Shown one piece after another: positions 11,956 to 24,100 of a stretch of DNA of 64,000 nt; position 1 is the stretch's first letter; every line of letters starts with the position of its first letter. The notes beneath the pieces were generated by a model, which was given only the letters and a program-made list of their open reading frames with translations, did not search any database and was not told the origin of the DNA. The stretch covers positions 1 to 64,000 of the forward strand of contig MU385793.1 of NCBI GenBank assembly GCA_022497155.1, written 5' to 3'. This DNA comes from Whalleya microplaca (taxonomy: Eukaryota > Ascomycota > Sordariomycetes > Xylariales > Xylariaceae). Position numbers and translations under genes: made by a program.

Positions 11956-13105
11956 CAAGGTTGTGATTAAGTCACTAATTAGTGACTTAAGTCATTAAAT
12001 TTAGTGACTTAAGTTAGTCAGGCCTATGACTTAAGTCAGGCTAGTTAATTAGCTATTTAACTAAGACTAGTGTAAGTTAGTCAGGTGACTAACTAAGACT
12101 AACTTGCTTAAGTCAGTTAGTCACTTAAAAATGACTAATGACTTATTAAGAAATTACTTTTTTTAAAAAAAAATTAAAAAAATTAAATACCGCTTTAAAT
12201 ATTATATATATATTAACCTTAAATTAACTTATAATATTACTTCATTACTTTATAAATAATGAAGCTAAAATAGTAATTTTACTTATTAAAATAAGCTAAT
12301 CAATTAAATATTAAAATGATTTAATTTAAATTTTTCCAATTCGTCGTTTAAGCATTTTTCCTAAAATTCGCTATAATAAATTAAATATCTTTTTTATTAT
12401 AATGCTTATTAAAGCCGATTTTTAACTTAGTTTAAGCATATTATATAATATAATTATTAACGGTAAAAAGTTATAATATTATTTAAATTTATAAAGTTAT
12501 TTTTATATTAAAAACATTTAATTTAAAACTTTCTAATTTATTATTTAAGTACGTTTAAAAAATAGTTGTAATAAATTCAATATCTCTTTTATTATAATAA
12601 ATATTACAACCCTTTTTAGTTTATTATATGTATATTTCATATTATAGATATTCACGCTAAAACTATATTATTACATATTAAATTAAACAGATTATAGTAA
12701 TATTAAAAATATTTAATTTGAAAATTTATAATTTATTGTTTAAGCACGTTTATTAAAAAACCACAATAATAAATTAAAAAAAATTTTTAATATAACATAA
12801 AATATTAGTTTTACTTATAATATATTAATAATACATTATATTATAATTATTAAACTTAAAATAAAAATGATACCTTTTAAATTAAATAAGTTATATAAAG
12901 GTTTAAATAGGTATTAAAAAAATTACAAAGGCTTAGCTAGTTATTAGTCATTTTTAAGTCACTAACTAACTAACTTACAAATGACTTAAGTTAGTCAGTC
13001 ACCTGATTAAAACTAGCTTAGTTAATCATAACCTTTAACTAAAACTAGCAAGTTAGTTAGTGACTAAAAAATGACTAATGACTTAAGTCATTTATTATAA
13101 CCTTG
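11956..13105. mobile_element. hAT-like non-autonomous TIR element, 1150 bp, 8-bp TSD
   Basis: The element starts CAAGGTTGTGATTAAG and ends ...AATAAATGACTT in reverse complement, after the same CAAGGTT. The terminal inverted repeat is 7 bp perfect and about 15 bp imperfect. It is flanked by a perfect 8-bp duplication GCCGTGCT (11,948-11,955 and 13,106-13,113), the length typical of hAT transposons. Both arms (about 180 bp each) are full of TGACTTAAGTCA, TTAGTCA and TGACTAA motifs in both orientations, probable transposase-binding subterminal repeats. The middle holds three tandem ~195-bp units and no coding frame. The arms retain many CpA and TpG steps, unlike neighbouring DNA. Superfamily assignment is by target duplication and structure only. 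Confidence 0.88.
12308..12895 (+). repeat. Three diverged ~195-bp tandem units inside the hAT-like element
   Basis: Units begin at about 12,308, 12,505 and 12,700. Each starts with ATATTAAAA followed by a TTTAATTT block, then a phrase ending TTTAAGCA or TTTAAGTACG, then AATAAATT and an A/T-rich tail. The spacing of 197 and 195 bp is regular and the copies are clearly diverged. No open frame crosses them. Confidence 0.75.
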
Positions 13106-13165
13106 GCCGTGCTATTATATTAGCTTATAATTGCCGATATTTCTTATTACAGTATAGCTTATTAT

Positions 13166-13852
13166 ATTACCCCCTTTTTTTACCTTTTACGCGATTATAT
13201 TACGTTTTTTATGCCCGAATATAAGATATATTTCAATTTCTATTAATTAACGGCTTTTTTAGCTATTAATTGTTTATTTTATTATTAATTAAAGCCGGTT
13301 TAGGAAATAGTATAAAAGTGTTTTTATAAAAGAATTTTTTTATTATAAGGGTTTTTAATTTTGCGCTATTATTAATTAATCGAATATAAAATAAACGTAC
13401 GTAAAAATTAAAGCTTAATTCCCGTTTTTAATTAGTTTTTTATTTAGTAGTTAAATTTATTTTTAAATTAATAAGTCGATTTTTATTTTTAATTAGCTCG
13501 CGCGTATAATTAACGTAATATATAATTAGCTTTTATAATTAGCCGCGCGATTAATCTTTTTTAAAAGTCGCTTAAATATCCCGGGCCTTTTTTTCGAAAT
13601 TCCTTTTTTTAAGCTATTTATAAGTAAAAACTTATTTTTTCAACTATTTACTTCATTTTTTTATCTTTTAATTTTTTAATTTTCCAATTTTTCTAATTTT
13701 TAATTTTTTAATCTTTTTATTTTTTTATTATTTAGGTTATTAATATATTTTTTTATAATATTTTTATAACGCGCTTTTTTTTACCGCTATTTTTATTTAT
13801 TTTCGCTTTCGCTACTGCCGTTATATTTTTATCTCGTTTTTTTTCCGGCTTT
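13166..13852. other. AT-rich, RIP-type DNA, unidentified
   Basis: No gene seen. Around 13,640-13,740 there are runs of TTTTTA/TTTTAATT. This is the left flank of the complete LTR retrotransposon, whose target duplication GCTTT begins at 13,848. Confidence 0.5.
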
Positions 13853-14081
13853 TGTTATGGCACAGGTTGAGCACAGGATTAAGGTGTGGCCTGTGCGCAT
13901 AATTAAGGTGTGGTCTGTGCGTATTACGTAATTATAGCTTGGACCTTATACCTAATATATATGGTAAATTTCTCGGCCGACCTTTTAGCTTAGATTTTTT
14001 TCCTTTTTCTCCATTTTAGTATTATATAAAATATACAGGAATTAGGTCGCCAAGCCACCTTAACCTTTATAACACGTGATA
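13853..14081 (+). repeat. 5' LTR of the complete element
   Basis: It begins TGTTATGGCACAGGTTGAG and ends AACACGTGATA. It contains a ~24-bp tandem duplication (two AAGGTGTGG...TGTGCG units) missing from the solo LTRs of 205-208 bp. Aligned by eye with the 3' LTR it has the same length, about 17 transitions, no transversion and no gap. Confidence 0.95.
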
Positions 14082-14099
14082 TAATATTAAGATTATTAT

Positions 14100-16160
14100 T
14101 ACTGCCTGGGAAGGCTTTTAGAATATTTTAATTAATTAGTTATTTTGTTTCTTGTATACTTATATACAATCTTTAGTCCGACCTTATATTTAAGGCCGAT
14201 TCCGAATCGTTTTATAGCTTTAATACCTTAAATAATCCGAACCTAAATAACTTTAGTAACGAAAACGTTATTATTATATTATATCCCGAACCCGAGTTTA
14301 CGGCGGCTATGCCGGGATAGCAATCCGAATTAAACCTAACCCTAGTAACTGCAGCTGCCGTATGTATCGCCCAAATTAAAGAGGCCATTTAAAATGTGCG
14401 CAAGCAAGTCCGATTCGAAAAAGGTAATATAGGAAATAACTTCCCGAGTGCCGATCGGTAGGTAAATCCTACTAGATTAGCACGCTAATTTATATTTATA
14501 TATCGAGTGTTTTAAATTTTTTCCTAATTTAAATAAAATACCGCAACTATATAAAAAAACGATAATACGATTATAATAAATACGTAAGAACTTTTTAAAA
14601 CTTTTATATTTAAAATAACCTAACTAACTATAGATATTAATCCGGGAGTGTGAGATGCCGACTTATAAGAATAAATAGAGATTATTGTAGCCAAATATAG
14701 GAAGCAGCCGGTTAAGCTTGCTTTCCTGTTTTAACTGTTAAGTATAAAAAGTATTATAGCTTAGCTTAATTATAGAAATATAGTTAATTATAATAGCTTT
14801 TTTAAAACTATTATAAAATTATCGGTCGCATTTTTCGATAAATTTAAAATACGTAATATTATAATAATAACGTATAATAAATAAGTAAATTTTTTACTAA
14901 AAGCTATAAAAATCTTACTTTATAATATAGACGTTTTATATAAGATAGCCCGGTATTTCGGAAAGCGCGCCTATTAATTTAAATAATTGTTTATTTAGAA
15001 TAGTCGGGAAAACGAGATTCGAGAGGAAATAATGTAGTTTTCTAAAGATAATCAGGAAGGAGAAAAAGGATTTAAACGATTATTTAACCCAGTTATACTT
15101 ACCCTATACTTTAGTATAAAATCGGGTGCCCTACCTATTTTTAACCCGCCTATTTATCTGCCTGCTGTAGGCGGGGCCGCTAAAGGAAACCCTTCTGATA
15201 ATAATTTTAATTTATTTGATTTTAATTTTTCCTACTATTTTAATTATTTAAATTCCGATATAGAAAATAATGTTCTCGTTCTTAAATTAGGATTAAGTAT
15301 TATATTAAATAAAGTAAACCGGCAAAATAAGCAATTAAAAAATCGCGATTATAAAATTATAGAATTGAAAGACCGCCTCCGGAAAGCTAATATAATAACT
15401 ATTATATTTATTTTTAAGTCTGGAAAAAACATTAAAATTAATATATTTAACTTTTATAATAATCCCGATAAAAATACTGTAAAATTCGAGAATTGGTATA
15501 TTTAAATATAAAATAAACTAGTTATTAATATAAATTACTTTAATTCCGATTATATAAAACTTGCCGAAATGTAATTTTAATTAAAGGGTAATATAGCTAA
15601 AGATTTCCGACTTTATTTCCGAGAAACTTATTTAAATAAAATTACCGATATAGAAACCTTATTTATTTATTTATATTAATAGTATTTCGATTGCAATTAA
15701 TCTAAAAAAGTAAAAGCGGAATTTTATAATATAAAAATAATACTTAATACCGATTTCGATATTTTTAAAAATAAGTTTATTTATATCGCAAGTAAAACGG
15801 GTATTTTTATTATTATATAAAAGTAAAAATTCCAATAAGTCTTAACTATTTAATTAAAGTTTATTTTAATCTTATATTACGTTAATCCGAGTTACAACTT
15901 TATTTATTATATCTTAATTAGATCCGAAACTGTTTTTATATATAAAATAGTAAAAAAGGAGCACTTTAAAAAAAATAAGGGTAAAAATAAAAACAAAAAA
16001 AATAAAGGTAAGGCTACGGAGATTAAGCCTTGTATATTAGGTAGTAATCGTTAGATAATTAAGCTAATAAATAAAGAAAAAGCTTTTTTTATTGCAGAAA
16101 ATCGATACTGGTATTATAAAGAAAAAAGTTATTATAGCCGAAAGTATCCTAATAAAAAAA
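14100..16160 (+). pseudogene. gag pseudogene with destroyed zinc knuckle
   Basis: The region upstream of pol ends in a frame reading RYWYYKEKSYYSRKYPNKK (16,103-16,156). Its spacing is that of a CX2CX4HX4C zinc knuckle (compare CWxCKExGHYSRxCPNKK), but the four metal ligands are all Tyr (16,106; 16,115; 16,130; 16,145). Each Cys-to-Tyr is a G-to-A change and the His-to-Tyr is a C-to-T change, as RIP produces. Upstream frames are broken many times, and the start of gag cannot be fixed. Confidence 0.75.
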
Positions 16161-19100
16161 AAGGTTCGATTAAAATTATAATTAACGTTAAGAAAAACGC
16201 TTTCTTATTTTCGATTATAGCTAAATATAATTATACTCCGGTTTTTAAATTAAATTATAGCAAGCTTTTAAATTAGTTAAATATGAGAAACTAATTTACC
16301 TGGGGAATATTACCTCCCTTTTAGAAAAAATATCAATAATAAATTTCGGTATAGATAAAATACTATTCGATTTTTTAAATAAAATATTCGGCAGAAAACC
16401 TTTTTTTCTTAAAAATACGATAGCTTATAATAAATTATCTTTAACTATTAGAATCTTTTTATAAAATACGGGAGTAAACGGATATTTATTTATAAACGTA
16501 ATTTTTGCCTATAAAATTCTCAAACACCTAACACCTCGATTGATTATTAAATTTTAGCCAGGCTATATTAATAGCTATAATAAACAATCCGTCCAAATAG
16601 TAAATGTATTTATTTTTACGTACTATTAAATCTAATACCGATATATATTTAATATTTTTTTTATAATTATCGATATAATCCCCGATATTATTATTAGTAA
16701 GAAATAGTTTAAAAAATACGATATATATATAGATATTAAACGATAGCGTTTCCTGTTCCCTAATAATTGGCAATCTATTATTAACACTAATATTTCTATC
16801 GATAAAGCTGGGCAATTAATCCCTAATCGATAAAGAACCTTTTTAAAAAATATATAGCGACGCGAGTAACAAATGACAAATAAGAATTAGCGTTACTTAG
16901 CAGGACGACGTAATTGCCTTAACTTAAAAGAGATTCCGAAACTCCTTTAGATTCCGGAACTAGGTAAGGTATAAACGATATCTTACGGAAACTTAATTTA
17001 ATAACGTATAAAGAAATTAGAAGCTAAATTGCGAGAGGCTAAGGCCGCCGGTTAATGCCTAACTGCCTTATTAACCCCTGCTATTATTCTGAAACGATTT
17101 ATTTATATATCTGACCTAAAAGAATCATTATCTTATATAGTAACTAATAAATTTAATCAAGGTATACTATTAATAATTAAAATACTAGCTAACGATAGAG
17201 AGTCCCAAGAATAGCCGCCTACACTTAAAAAACGCCGTAAGCGTTATAAAAATGCCTTAGATTAAGCTTATCCTATATATGACTATTATGGACGATATAA
17301 ACTAAAACGCGACTGCTTAACCTAATATCGTAATCGACTAGCAGATATAGCTTTTATTAGAGCTGTAGCGTTTTATTATGTAGCTAAAAAAGATTACCTA
17401 AAAGTAACTAGCTTATACGAGATTAACCGACGCATTAATAACTTAAGAAATAAAACGTTTTTAAACCGCAATAAAGCGGAATTTCGTTAAAAAATATTAA
17501 AGATAGTACTAATAGCCTACTATTAATACCTAAATATATTTAATAAAATAGACTTTAATAAGCTACCTTTTTACCGACTTAAAATAGACTATAAAATCTA
17601 ATTGGAAAAACTTTTTAATAAATTAAGGTATAGCCCCCTATATAAAATGTCGTTAAAAAAATTAGAAATTTATTGCCAGTATATTACCGATAACCTATAT
17701 AAAAGATTTATTAAATTAAGTATAGTTTTTTAGGCCGCCCCCGTCTTTTTTGTAGCCAAGCCAAATAAAGGAATATACTTTTGCGTAGATTATCGCAAAC
17801 TGAATACTATTACGCATAAGGACCGCTATCCCTTGCTTTTTATTAATAAAACCTTATTATATATTTCCAAAGCTAAAATATTTATTAAAATTGACATTTG
17901 CCAAACGTTTTATTATATATAAATATATCCGGATGCCGAAAAATTGACGACTTTCCGTACTAAATATAAAATATATAAATATAAGGTTCTTTTTTTTAGG
18001 TTAACTAACGGGTTTTCGACCTTTTAAAAGTATATTAACGATACCTTAATAAAATATTTAAACGACTTTTATAATATATATATTAATAATATTTTAATCT
18101 TTTCCGAAAACGAGGCCGACTATATCGAATATATTAATAAAGTATTAGCCCGCTTCCAGGCTGCAGGATTATAAGCCGACCTTTTTAAATGCGAATTTTA
18201 TATCTAGAAAACTAAGTTCTTGGGATTTATTATAGGTACCGATAGAATTGTTATAAATTCTAAAAAAATCCGAGCTATTAAGTTATAAAAAAAACTTAAA
18301 AATGTAAAAGGTATATAATCTTTTTTAGGCTTTTATAACTTCTATCGGCAATTTGTGTAAGAATATAGCCGAATAGCCAAACCACTTATAAACTTTACCC
18401 GGAAAGGAAAGGCTTTTAATTGGACCAATAAATGCTAACAAGTTTTTGATAACCTGAAATACCGCTTAACGTATACGCTTATACTCCGGCATTTTTTATA
18501 TAATTTGAAAACCAGATTAGAAACTAACGTTTCTAGAGATATAATTGCCGGAGCAATGTTTTAGCGACTTTCGGAGAATTCCGAATAGTACCTTATCGTA
18601 TATTATTTTAAAATTATATAAAAGGCCGAACTTAACTATAACATTTATAACAAGGAAATGTTAGTAGTAATTCGCGCACTATAAAACTAGAAAGCGGAAT
18701 TAATCGGCTTATAAAACTTTCGTCCGTTTTTTATAGTAACCGACTATTACGTTTTAAAGTATTTCGGTACTAAAAAATTCCTGAACGCCTATTAGGCCGG
18801 CTGGGCCAAGCTATTAATTTAATATTATTTTATTATTATCTATAGACCAGGATTAAAAAATATATTAGCTAATATCTTATCTAGAAAATTTAAAAACCTA
18901 AAAATATAGAAAGTAAAATAAAAAGCTTACTACACGATAACATTATTCTAACCTATTTTTTAATCTACCGTATCTCCGATACCGATTAATACGGTAATTT
19001 CTTATATTGACGTAATATTAATAAACGTTTAGGGAGAAAACGTAGCTATTTTCGCTTTAGATTAAAATATAGAACCCTTTTTTAAGTCCGGTATTAAATT

Positions 19101-20600
19101 AGTAGACCTTTTTTTGGAAGCTAACGCTACTTATTATAATTTTGATATATATAGAAAGCGCGCCTATATTATACCTTCTTATCCTGACTTCTTTATAGCT
19201 GGTAAGCTAGTACTATATATAGGTTACTTAATAGTTCCCGATTAAAACCGATTACGTACTAAATTACTAACGGAAGCCTACTTTAGACTTTTTACCAGCT
19301 ACCTAGGACGCGCGAAAACGAAAAAGTTAATAGCCGAACGATACTGGTAGCCCAGATAGGCTTCCGATATAAATCGTTTTGTTAATAATTATAAATGCCG
19401 ACTGTCGAAAGTCCTTAGAAATAAGAAACTAGGTTTTCTAAAGCTACTGCCGATACTTTTACGTATTTAGTAATATCTGGTAATAAATTTTAAATTTATG
19501 CCTGCCGATAAGGAAGGCCGTAATAACCTGTTGGTAATAATATGCCGTTTGGGTAAGCGATCCTGGTATATTCTATATAATAGGTCTGCTACTGCTAAAA
19601 ACGCGGTAATAATATATTACTATAGACCTTTAAAAGTTTACGGCCTACTATAATTAATCGGTAGCAATAAAGGGCCTTAATTTATTGCCGACTTTACCGA
19701 TAAACTGTTAAAAATTTTAAGCATTAAATAAAAGCTGTCGTTTACGGGATATTTTTAAACTACGAGATAAGCCGAAATTATAAATACTTATATTAATTAA
19801 CGATTACGATTATTCGTTAATTACTATTAAAATAACTGGTTAAGTATTATTTCTATAGCAAATATAATATAGGTTAGTTTACTTTATAAGTCTATTAGAT
19901 ACTTTTTATATAAAATAGAACGAGAATTTTTTATGCCTCTACTCTTTAATTGGGAGGCTTATACCTAAAATCTGATATCCCTACTATTACGTAAACGCTT
20001 TAATCGTAAAAACGTATAAAAAACGGCTTAAATTTTAAAAAGTTATTTAGATTTTACTCGAGAAATTATAACTCGATCGTAGGATTATATAAGCGAATAG
20101 GCTAACCGATATCAGAAAAAGCCTAACTTCGGTTCTAGCGACTATATATATATCTTTAAAAAATTAAATACTGGTATTAATCGACTAAATAATAAGCTTA
20201 ATTTTTTTATAACACAAAATTACTATAAAATAGAAAAAATAGTGGGATATTTCTATTAACTGAAGCTCCTTAATATTTAGAAAAGGTCCCGTATATTCTA
20301 TATAAATCGTTTACGTAAATACCCCGATAACTTATTACTAAAATAAGCTAATAAGAATTTTAAAAATAAAATAATTAGCCCTAATAAAAAAGAAAAATAA
20401 GAAGTCGATTACGTTTTATTATTACGTATATATTATAAAAAATTATAATATTAAATATAATAGAAAGAATAGAATCTTAACCTTAAATAGTACGACACTA
20501 AAAGCTTTAAAAATAATGTAATTACGTTATAACGATATTACAACAAAAATCCGGATAAAGCCGAACCTTTAGTACGTTTAAATAACTAACATAAGGCTGC
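16160..20600 (+). pseudogene. pol pseudogene: RT, RNase H, integrase, chromodomain
   Basis: RT is at about 17,690-18,330: FVAKPNKGIYFCVDYRKLN, then the active site YINNILIFS (18,079 on; the two Asp of YxDD are both Asn). RNase H is at about 18,400-18,900, with ELNYNIYNKEMLVVIRAL and further on IIYRPGLKNILANILSRK. Integrase is at about 19,290-20,000, with NNYKCRLSKVLRNKK in the finger region and GSNKGPQFIADFTDKLLKIL in the core. A chromodomain-like tail is at 20,400-20,582, beginning EVDYVLLLRIYYKKL and ending NPDKAEPLVRL. Stops replace Gln, Arg and Trp codons throughout. The chromodomain places the element among chromoviruses, whose integrase tail can bind modified histone. Confidence 0.88.
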
Positions 20601-20911
20601 TAAATATAAGGAGGAAAATCTCCCTTATAAAAATAACAATCGAGTAGCGCTATAGTTAGTAAAAAGGTTACGTAAAATAAGGCGTAAATAAAATATACAT
20701 TAATAAATACCTTTCTAATAAATAACTAAGTATACAAAACGCGCTAATTTTGCCTGCTGGTAATAAGGGCCCAATAATATAATAGTTAGTATGTAGAACT
20801 AAAGGCATCCCTTTTTTGCTTAGGAGTTATTTAGGGTTCGATTCCCGGACGGACTAGTTTGTTTTTTTTTTTTAAATTTTCGGGACGCGAATTTTTCTGA
20901 CAGGGGGGTGA

Positions 20912-21140
20912 TGTTATGGCACAGGTTGAGCACAGGATTAAGGTGTAGCCTGTGCGTATAATTAAGGTGTGGTCTGTGCGTATTACGTAATTACAGCTTG
21001 GACCCTATACCTGATATGTATGGTAAATTTCTCGGCCGACCTTTTAGCTTAGATTCCTTTCCTTTTTCTCTATCTTAGTATTACATAAAATATACAGGAA
21101 TTAGGTCGCCAAGCCATCTTGACCCTTGTAATACGTGACA
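20912..21140 (+). repeat. 3' LTR of the complete element
   Basis: 229 bp, TGTTATGGCACAGG to ATACGTGACA, preceded by the polypurine tract and followed by the target duplication GCTTT. It keeps more of the original G/C at variable sites than the 5' LTR. All differences between the two copies are C/T or G/A. Confidence 0.95.
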
Positions 21141-24100
21141 GCTTTATTACTTTTAATAAGCTGCTTATTCGCGTTATTTTCACGGCTTTTTTTTATATGT
21201 TATATTTTATACCGCCTTTATATTAGTTATATAACTAAAAACCTTTCTGCCTTTTATTGCGATTAAATTTATAAAAAAAAATTCTTTTTTTAATACTAAA
21301 ATATTTTAAATATAATACTAACTATATTTAGCTATTTATAATATACAGTATATAAAATATATTAAAAATTATAACTATTTTATTATAAATTACTTTTTAT
21401 TTTTTTTATTTAAGTACCGCTTTCTAACCTTATTTTATAATTATTTGCGGGTATTAAAATTTGCTTTTTCGCTATTATTTTAATAAAAGTTTATTAAATT
21501 TATAATAGCTCGAATTTTAATAAATTATTTTTCCCCGTTTTTTTATAATCTTTCCGTTATTTATTTTTTTATTTAACTTTTATTACTGCCTAAAAGTCGG
21601 CCGGAATATAAATATAGCGCGTTATTAACGCCGTTATTTATTTCGAACGTAATAAAATAAATATTATAGCTTTAAGCTAGACCGGGATTTAATAATAATA
21701 AAAATAATATATAAATTTTTATTTTATTTTTTTGTAATTAATTTTAGCTTATATATTATATAAAAATAATTTATAGCTATATTTAAAGAAATCGTTTACC
21801 CGCTTAAATATATCGCTAATAATATTAGAGATATTATAACTATTACGCGTTTTATAATAAATAATGCCGCGCTCGCGGCTTATACGCATGTTTTTATTTC
21901 CGGTTTTTTTTTTCGGCTCGTCCCGCCCGCCTTTACTATCATTATAAACTTTTCGTTCGGGTATAACTTGCGTATCTTTTGCCCGCATGTTTTTTTTACT
22001 TCCGTTAATATTTTTTGCTATCGCTTTAGCTACTTTTTTAAGCTTTTTTTATAAAAAAATTAAATAAAAAAATAAACTAAACTATTAATTTCTAATTAAT
22101 ATAAATATACCGCTCGGTTAAATTTATTATACTTTTTAGTTAGTTTTATAATAATTTTAATTATTAGTTTATTAAAAAATTATATAAATTAAAAAAGTTA
22201 TTTATTATTTACTCGGGAATAGTATTTACGTTATTTATAATAATAAAAAAATTATAATTTCTTATAATATTTTTTTTATTTTTTTTTATTTTATTAATAT
22301 TATATTAATTTTATAATTGCCGCGTAAATATAACTTTCGGTTTTTATACTAATTTTTTAAGCTTATTATTTATTTTTATATCGCCGTAATTTTTTAAAAC
22401 GGTTTATTATTTTAGTATTTCTTAAGTTTTCGAGTGGTTTTTATATTAAGGCTATATATCTTACTTATTTTATTAGTATTTATTTAATTTTTGTCGCCCT
22501 TTTTATTTAATAATTACTCGAATAAATCTTTTTATTTATTACTTTATTTCCTTTTTTTATTAATTATAAAAAGGGGTTATATATTTTAGTTTTTTTAAAA
22601 AAGCAAAAAATTATTTTTTACGCGGCAAATAAGCTTAATATAAAACCGGTTATATATTTTTTTAAGATATTTAGTTTTATTACTTAAGGGCTAATAATAC
22701 GCGTTATTTTATATTAAATATATAATTATACTAGTTTTTATAAAGGTTATAATATAAAACTATTTTTAAGCGTTAATTATATTTTATTTTTTATTCGAAA
22801 TTACTTTATAAAAACTCGCCGCTTATTAGCTACGTTTTATTATTATTATTATATAATTATTATTACAGCTTATATAAATTTTATCGTTTTTTTAAGCGCT
22901 AAATAAAAACTTCCGCCCGTATATACGGTTCAGAAACGGGTCCCGGGATATATTTTACTATTGGAATAAGTTTTACGTAATATTTATAAAATATAAAAAA
23001 AAAGACTTAATTTTATTATTATAATATTTCGGTTATTAATAACGAGTATCGCTTCCGGTAATAATAAGTTTTATTTAAATTAAACGTATAATATAAATAT
23101 TTAAAAATAAGCTAATATCTTTTAGTTCGCTTATTTAATAATTCTGTCGGGTTTTAAGTAAAATATAATTAATAAGCGCTATTTTATTTTAATTAATAAA
23201 TAAAGCTATTTTTAAAACCGCTTTATTTAATTAGATTTTTTATTATTAGTTATAATACGGGAAAAACTATAATACCTTTAATAATAGTTTATGAACCGTT
23301 CGGTATATATTTTTATTTTTATTAAAATTATAGCATTTAATATAACTTACTTTTTCAATTTATTAAAAATTACTATTATAAAAATAAGGTTTTATTCGGA
23401 AATAATTAATAAATCGGTTATAAAATTAATAAATAATTTACTATAAAATCGATCCGAAATAAGTAATAGTTTTAAAAGCCCTTTTTTTAATTACGTTATA
23501 ATTTTTTTTATAAATATTATAATTTTTATTAAAACATTTTATAAACGCCGATATTTTAAGCTAATAAAACGTTCTCGAAAGTATTACTAATATATTTTTT
23601 TCCGGGTGCTTTATTAAATATAAGTTATAAATATTTTATATTAACGTAATATAAAACAGCTTTTAATTAATGATTTAAAAGCGTTTATAGAAATATAATC
23701 GACCTTTATTATTAATATTATATTCCGATAAAAATATTTTTATATTTAAGTTTTTAAAAAATACTTAGTTTCTTTAAACTACCGCTTTTATTATTTACGC
23801 GTAACTTATATTTTTTATTATTTTTATATCTTATAATAATTATAAATTTTTATATTCGAAAATTTTTTTACCTTCCGGGATATTTTATTTATATAACTAA
23901 ATATATTATATTTTAATAATACTTACTTATTTATATTTTTTAAATTATATATAAAATAATTTTTTTATGATAATTAAAATTTCTATTTCTTATATTTTTT
24001 ATTTTTTATTTTTTATACTAAATTTTATTTACGCTATAAAAAAACGTCGGGTCGGGTATTTAAACGTTTATTATAAAATTCCAATCGGAAATTAAAGCGT

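Larger units (their letters stand above)
11824..13165 (+). repeat. Repeat R, copy 2, split by the hAT-like element
   Basis: The left half (11,824-11,955) carries CTCGAGAGC...GCTCTCG and ends GCCGTGCT. The right half (13,106-13,165) begins with the same GCCGTGCT and continues ATTATATTAGCTTATAATTG to GTATAGCTTATTAT. Removing 11,956-13,113 gives a continuous copy like that at 27,633-27,816, where the matching octamer (GCTGTGCT) occurs once. Confidence 0.82.
13853..21140 (+). mobile_element. Complete Ty3/gypsy chromovirus-type LTR retrotransposon, 7288 bp, RIP-mutated
   Basis: Two 229-bp LTRs (13,853-14,081 and 20,912-21,140) flank an internal region. The 5 bp outside them are GCTTT on both sides (13,848-13,852; 21,141-21,145), a perfect target duplication. 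A purine run CAGGGGGGTGA directly precedes the 3' LTR, as a polypurine tract should. Just inside the 5' LTR, TAATATTAAGA could be a RIP-mutated TGGTATCAGAG-type primer-binding site. The internal order is gag with zinc knuckle, RT, RNase H, integrase and a C-terminal chromodomain, the Ty3/gypsy chromovirus order. Every frame is broken by stops, so the element cannot move by itself. Confidence 0.95.

Noticed and set aside
16528..16815. 95-codon frame inside the complete retrotransposon, minus strand
   Set aside because: Antisense to pol, Ile/Asn/Tyr-rich by composition, no domain.
21749..21988. 79-codon frame in AT-rich DNA
   Set aside because: Composition-driven frame in RIP-mutated DNA; no recognisable domain.
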